A stretch of DNA of 36,889 bases from GYS-P2D sp964522505 (GTDB lineage Bacteria > Bacteroidota > Bacteroidia > Chitinophagales > Saprospiraceae), in contig CAZFWJ010000032.1 of NCBI GenBank assembly GCA_964522505.1, positions 1 to 36,889 on the forward strand. Reading direction: 5' to 3'. The position numbers were made by a program, and so were the translations under genes. The first letter of the stretch is position 1, and each line of letters starts with the position of its first letter. Positions 34,696 through 36,889 of this stretch are shown here, piece by piece. Under the pieces are notes generated by a model. That model had not been told where the DNA came from, made no database searches, and saw nothing but the letters and a program-made list of their open reading frames with translations.

Positions 34696-35574
34696 TTACT
34701 GAGACACTATGACCAATTTGTTGTTATTGAAGGCTAGGCGTGTAATTTGGTTGATTCCCACAGTATTGAGATCTACTAACTTCTTCCAGCCATCTTTACT
34801 TAACATATCATATATATATAATGCGCTACCTTTTCCCGTGATAAGATTCCCATCTGATAATATATCAAAATCTTCGACGTCGTCCAGCATTGGAGTAATA
34901 GTTTGAGTAAGTCCAGCATCGATTACCCTTCTCTTCAATAGCCAAGTGCTACCGATTTTCTGGACATAGAGTAGACCACCCTTATGATCATATCGCATGC
35001 ATCTCCCTACGTTATAACTGATGAAGTCGTCGTCGGGATTAATCAGATTGGCTATACTTAGACTACTTTTATCTCCCACAATGAATAGAGCTACTTGGTT
35101 ACTGGGTAGCATACAGTAATATCCAATGTCGCTACGGTTCGGTATAAGATTGGAACCATATGAGTTTAGATCACTAGGGTAACTCCACAGAGTCTGCGGC
35201 ACTGGCTGACTGTCGTCGAGCTCCTGCCTAACTACTGTTATATAACCATCAGCATTAAGTTGTGGGGAGTATTCACTTTCTTCTGTTTTGGTGATACGGG
35301 TTAGACTGTTAGAGCTCAGATTCATCTTATAGATATCTGTAAGCCCATAAGCCTTATAATCAGAAGTGAAATAGATTTCGTCCTCCGATGCCCAATTCGG
35401 TTGGTTATTATATCCTGTAGGATTGAACTCAGTCAGATATTCTAGATTATTGATCTCCCATGTGGAATTTGCAAAAGCTCCTTCAAGCAAATACATTTTT
35501 GTGCTCGGTAGCTGAGCATAAAGGTCTGCAATCTGAAAGAGAAGAAGAGCACTTAAGAATATTATAACCCTCAT
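34696..35574 (-). CDS. Secreted TolB-like beta-propeller protein
   Basis: This 292-residue protein has a signal peptide (MRVIIFLSALLLFQIADLYAQ) and repeated blades like TolB/PD40 propellers: YNNQPNWASEDEIYFTSDYKAYGLTDIYKMNL, RITKTEESEYSPQLNADGYITVV, then MRYDHKGGLLYV and weaker ones to the end. Such domains bind proteins or sugars. Its start overlaps the stop of the signal peptidase gene by 4 bp (ATGA), so the two are translationally coupled. Partner unknown. Confidence 0.75.
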   Translation of the reverse strand: MRVIIFLSALLLFQIADLYAQLPSTKMYLLEGAFANSTWEINNLEYLTEFNPTGYNNQPNWASEDEIYFTSDYKAYGLTDIYKMNLSSNSLTRITKTEESEYSPQLNADGYITVVRQELDDSQPVPQTLWSYPSDLNSYGSNLIPNRSDIGYYCMLPSNQVALFIVGDKSSLSIANLINPDDDFISYNVGRCMRYDHKGGLLYVQKIGSTWLLKRRVIDAGLTQTITPMLDDVEDFDILSDGNLITGKGSALYIYDMLSKDGWKKLVDLNTVGINQITRLAFNNNKLVIVSQ

Positions 35575-36889
35575 GATTTGTTGGCTGATTTGAACATGCG
35601 ATTCCAGCGGATTCCATTAAACAGACTTCCATCTTTAGTCGAAAACCAGATGAATAGCGGTTTGCCTACCATATGATCATGAGGCACAAAACCCCACATC
35701 CTACTATCCTCACTATTATGTCTGTTATCTCCCATAGCCCAGTAGTAGTCTTGCTTAAACGTATATGATGTAGCTTTCTCTCCATTAATAATAATGTCGG
35801 TTCCTCTTACTTCAAGTTCATTATTCTCATAAGTCCCAATAATTCTTCGGTAAAATGGCAGATTTGCCTTATTAAGCTGTACTGTTGCGCCCTCTTCTGG
35901 GATGTATATCGGACCATAATTATCAACTGACCAGCCAGTTGTAATATTTGGATCATGTGGAAACAGTTCTATTGGCCTCGTATCCACTGCTCTTGGAGCA
36001 ATATTTATATTGGGATCTATTTGTTTTAGTTGATCGATTTCATTTTGGTTAAGCACAGCATACGTTACACCATTAGCACCAATCTGAAAGTCTGACGAAG
36101 AAGAAAGCCCTATTTCTAATAAGTCACGCCTATTAATTGTTGTACCGTTTAGATTGGTGATATAACTATACTGGACATTCTCAGGCACTTGGCCTGGGCT
36201 TCCATTAATGTATACCTCCTTATTTATGATTTGAAGGCTATCACCGGGTGCGCCAATGCATCTTTTTATATAATGATCCTTTTTGTCATTGGGTCGTACC
36301 ACAAATTCACTCTCGCGCACTTTCTGTTGTAGTTCACGATCGTTTGCCAAATATTGAGCCTTATTGCGTTCGACTTGATTCACCGTATAAGACCTTGTAG
36401 ATGTAATATATACACTATCTCCCACGGGCCAATTGAATACTATTGGATCGTTTCTCTTTATTTCACGTATTGCTGGCAAACGGAAGTATGGTAAGGATGG
36501 ATTTTTAAAATACGATTCTGTCCCTAATTTCGGTACTCTATTGTGAAGTAGTGGCACCATGGCTATGGTCTGAGGTGTTCGGATTCCATAGCTGGATTTA
36601 CTAACGAATAAGAAATCGCCTACAAGTAAAGACCCTTCCATTGATGGCGTCGGGATAACATACGCCTCGACTAGAAACATTCTAATAAACGCCGCTGCAA
36701 AAACTGCAAAAACTATAGACTCCAACCATTCTCGGCCGATAGACTTGGCATAAGGATTTTTTTGTACCAATCGTTCATACTTCTTTTTATGACCACTTTT
36801 CTTGGCGTCTATTATTTGTTGCTGATAGGCTTTTTCTTCTTTTATTATTGGTCCTTGATACTTTGCACTTTCATCTTTAGCTAATCTAA
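35571..36889 (-). CDS. lepB: Signal peptidase I, 5' end outside window
   Basis: This type I signal peptidase cleaves Sec and Tat leader peptides with a Ser-Lys dyad. Near the N-terminal helix come VIPTPSMEGSLLVGDFLFVSK with the catalytic Ser, then HYIKRCIGAPGDSL with the catalytic Lys. The C-terminal YWAMGDNRHNSEDSRMWGFV carries box E. A Bacteroidota-typical insertion of about 100 residues separates the boxes. The frame has no ATG before the TTG at 36770 and remains open to the right edge (a charged stretch with KSGHKKKYERL). The real start therefore probably lies outside the window, as Bacteroidota LepB proteins have extra N-terminal segments. The visible part has 439 codons including the stop. 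Confidence 0.93.
   Translation of the reverse strand, partial: RLAKDESAKYQGPIIKEEKAYQQQIIDAKKSGHKKKYERLVQKNPYAKSIGREWLESIVFAVFAAAFIRMFLVEAYVIPTPSMEGSLLVGDFLFVSKSSYGIRTPQTIAMVPLLHNRVPKLGTESYFKNPSLPYFRLPAIREIKRNDPIVFNWPVGDSVYITSTRSYTVNQVERNKAQYLANDRELQQKVRESEFVVRPNDKKDHYIKRCIGAPGDSLQIINKEVYINGSPGQVPENVQYSYITNLNGTTINRRDLLEIGLSSSSDFQIGANGVTYAVLNQNEIDQLKQIDPNINIAPRAVDTRPIELFPHDPNITTGWSVDNYGPIYIPEEGATVQLNKANLPFYRRIIGTYENNELEVRGTDIIINGEKATSYTFKQDYYWAMGDNRHNSEDSRMWGFVPHDHMVGKPLFIWFSTKDGSLFNGIRWNRMFKSANKS

Overview
The window comes from a Bacteroidota chromosome, most likely a Saprospiria- or Flavobacteriia-like environmental lineage. The evidence is a T9SS type A C-terminal sorting domain on a subtilase, the Bacteroidota-specific DUF4295 gene next to rpmG and rpmB, DUF1573, DUF7033 and YfhO-type proteins, a Bacteroidota-type signal peptidase I, and promoter-like TAnnTTTG boxes with no strong Shine-Dalgarno sequences. 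By eye the G+C is about 40%.

Layout. 1-3515 (minus): the N-terminal part of a lipoprotein amidase running off the left edge, an SSS-family symporter, and a DUF7033/NodB-like deacetylase-type protein. 3562-9773: a putative outer-membrane protein, lipA behind a good -33/-7 promoter, a large YfhO-type membrane protein with a nine-lysine tail, a GT2 glycosyltransferase and a SAM methyltransferase. 9778-11375: a frameshifted surface-protein pseudogene, then a LamG protein with an IPTL-CTERM-like tail.

11434-22572 (all minus) is a surface-glycan locus. Read in transcription order it holds an MsbA/PglK-type ABC exporter, a decayed gmd-fcl (GDP-fucose) remnant, a four-gene Wbp cassette (6-dehydrogenase, aminotransferase, N-acetyltransferase, 3-dehydrogenase) for UDP-2,3-diacetamido-2,3-dideoxy-glucuronic acid, a methyltransferase, four GT2-like glycosyltransferases, a PAPS-type sulfotransferase and one small orphan ORF. 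Most genes overlap or nearly touch, so this is probably one operon. It predicts a sulfated or otherwise decorated oligosaccharide containing a diacetamido-uronic acid. In Porphyromonas gingivalis the Wbp/Vim pathway makes the sugar that links T9SS cargo to A-LPS, and a T9SS cargo protease is encoded in this same window.

22663-31367 is housekeeping: dapF, a TPR protein, etfB-etfA with a strong hairpin after it, a DUF151 nuclease-type protein with a UVR tail, threonine aldolase, a secreted protein of unknown function, lepA (possibly leaderless), a DUF1573 protein and ftsY. 31388-32595 (minus) holds rpmB, rpmG, the DUF4295 gene and a clear intrinsic terminator. Upstream of these lie a functional tRNA-Arg(ACG) and a degenerate copy of it carrying a 21-bp GC-rich palindromic insertion, with a small GIY-YIG nuclease gene between the two copies. 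32751-36889 (minus): a T9SS-exported subtilase, a TolB-like secreted protein and signal peptidase I, whose reading frame stays open to the right edge.

The most interesting items are the tRNA-Arg/GIY-YIG duplication, the gmd-fcl deletion scar, the Wbp cassette with a C-terminally shortened WbpB, and the two-frameshift surface-protein pseudogene. I did not find a clearly unprecedented system.
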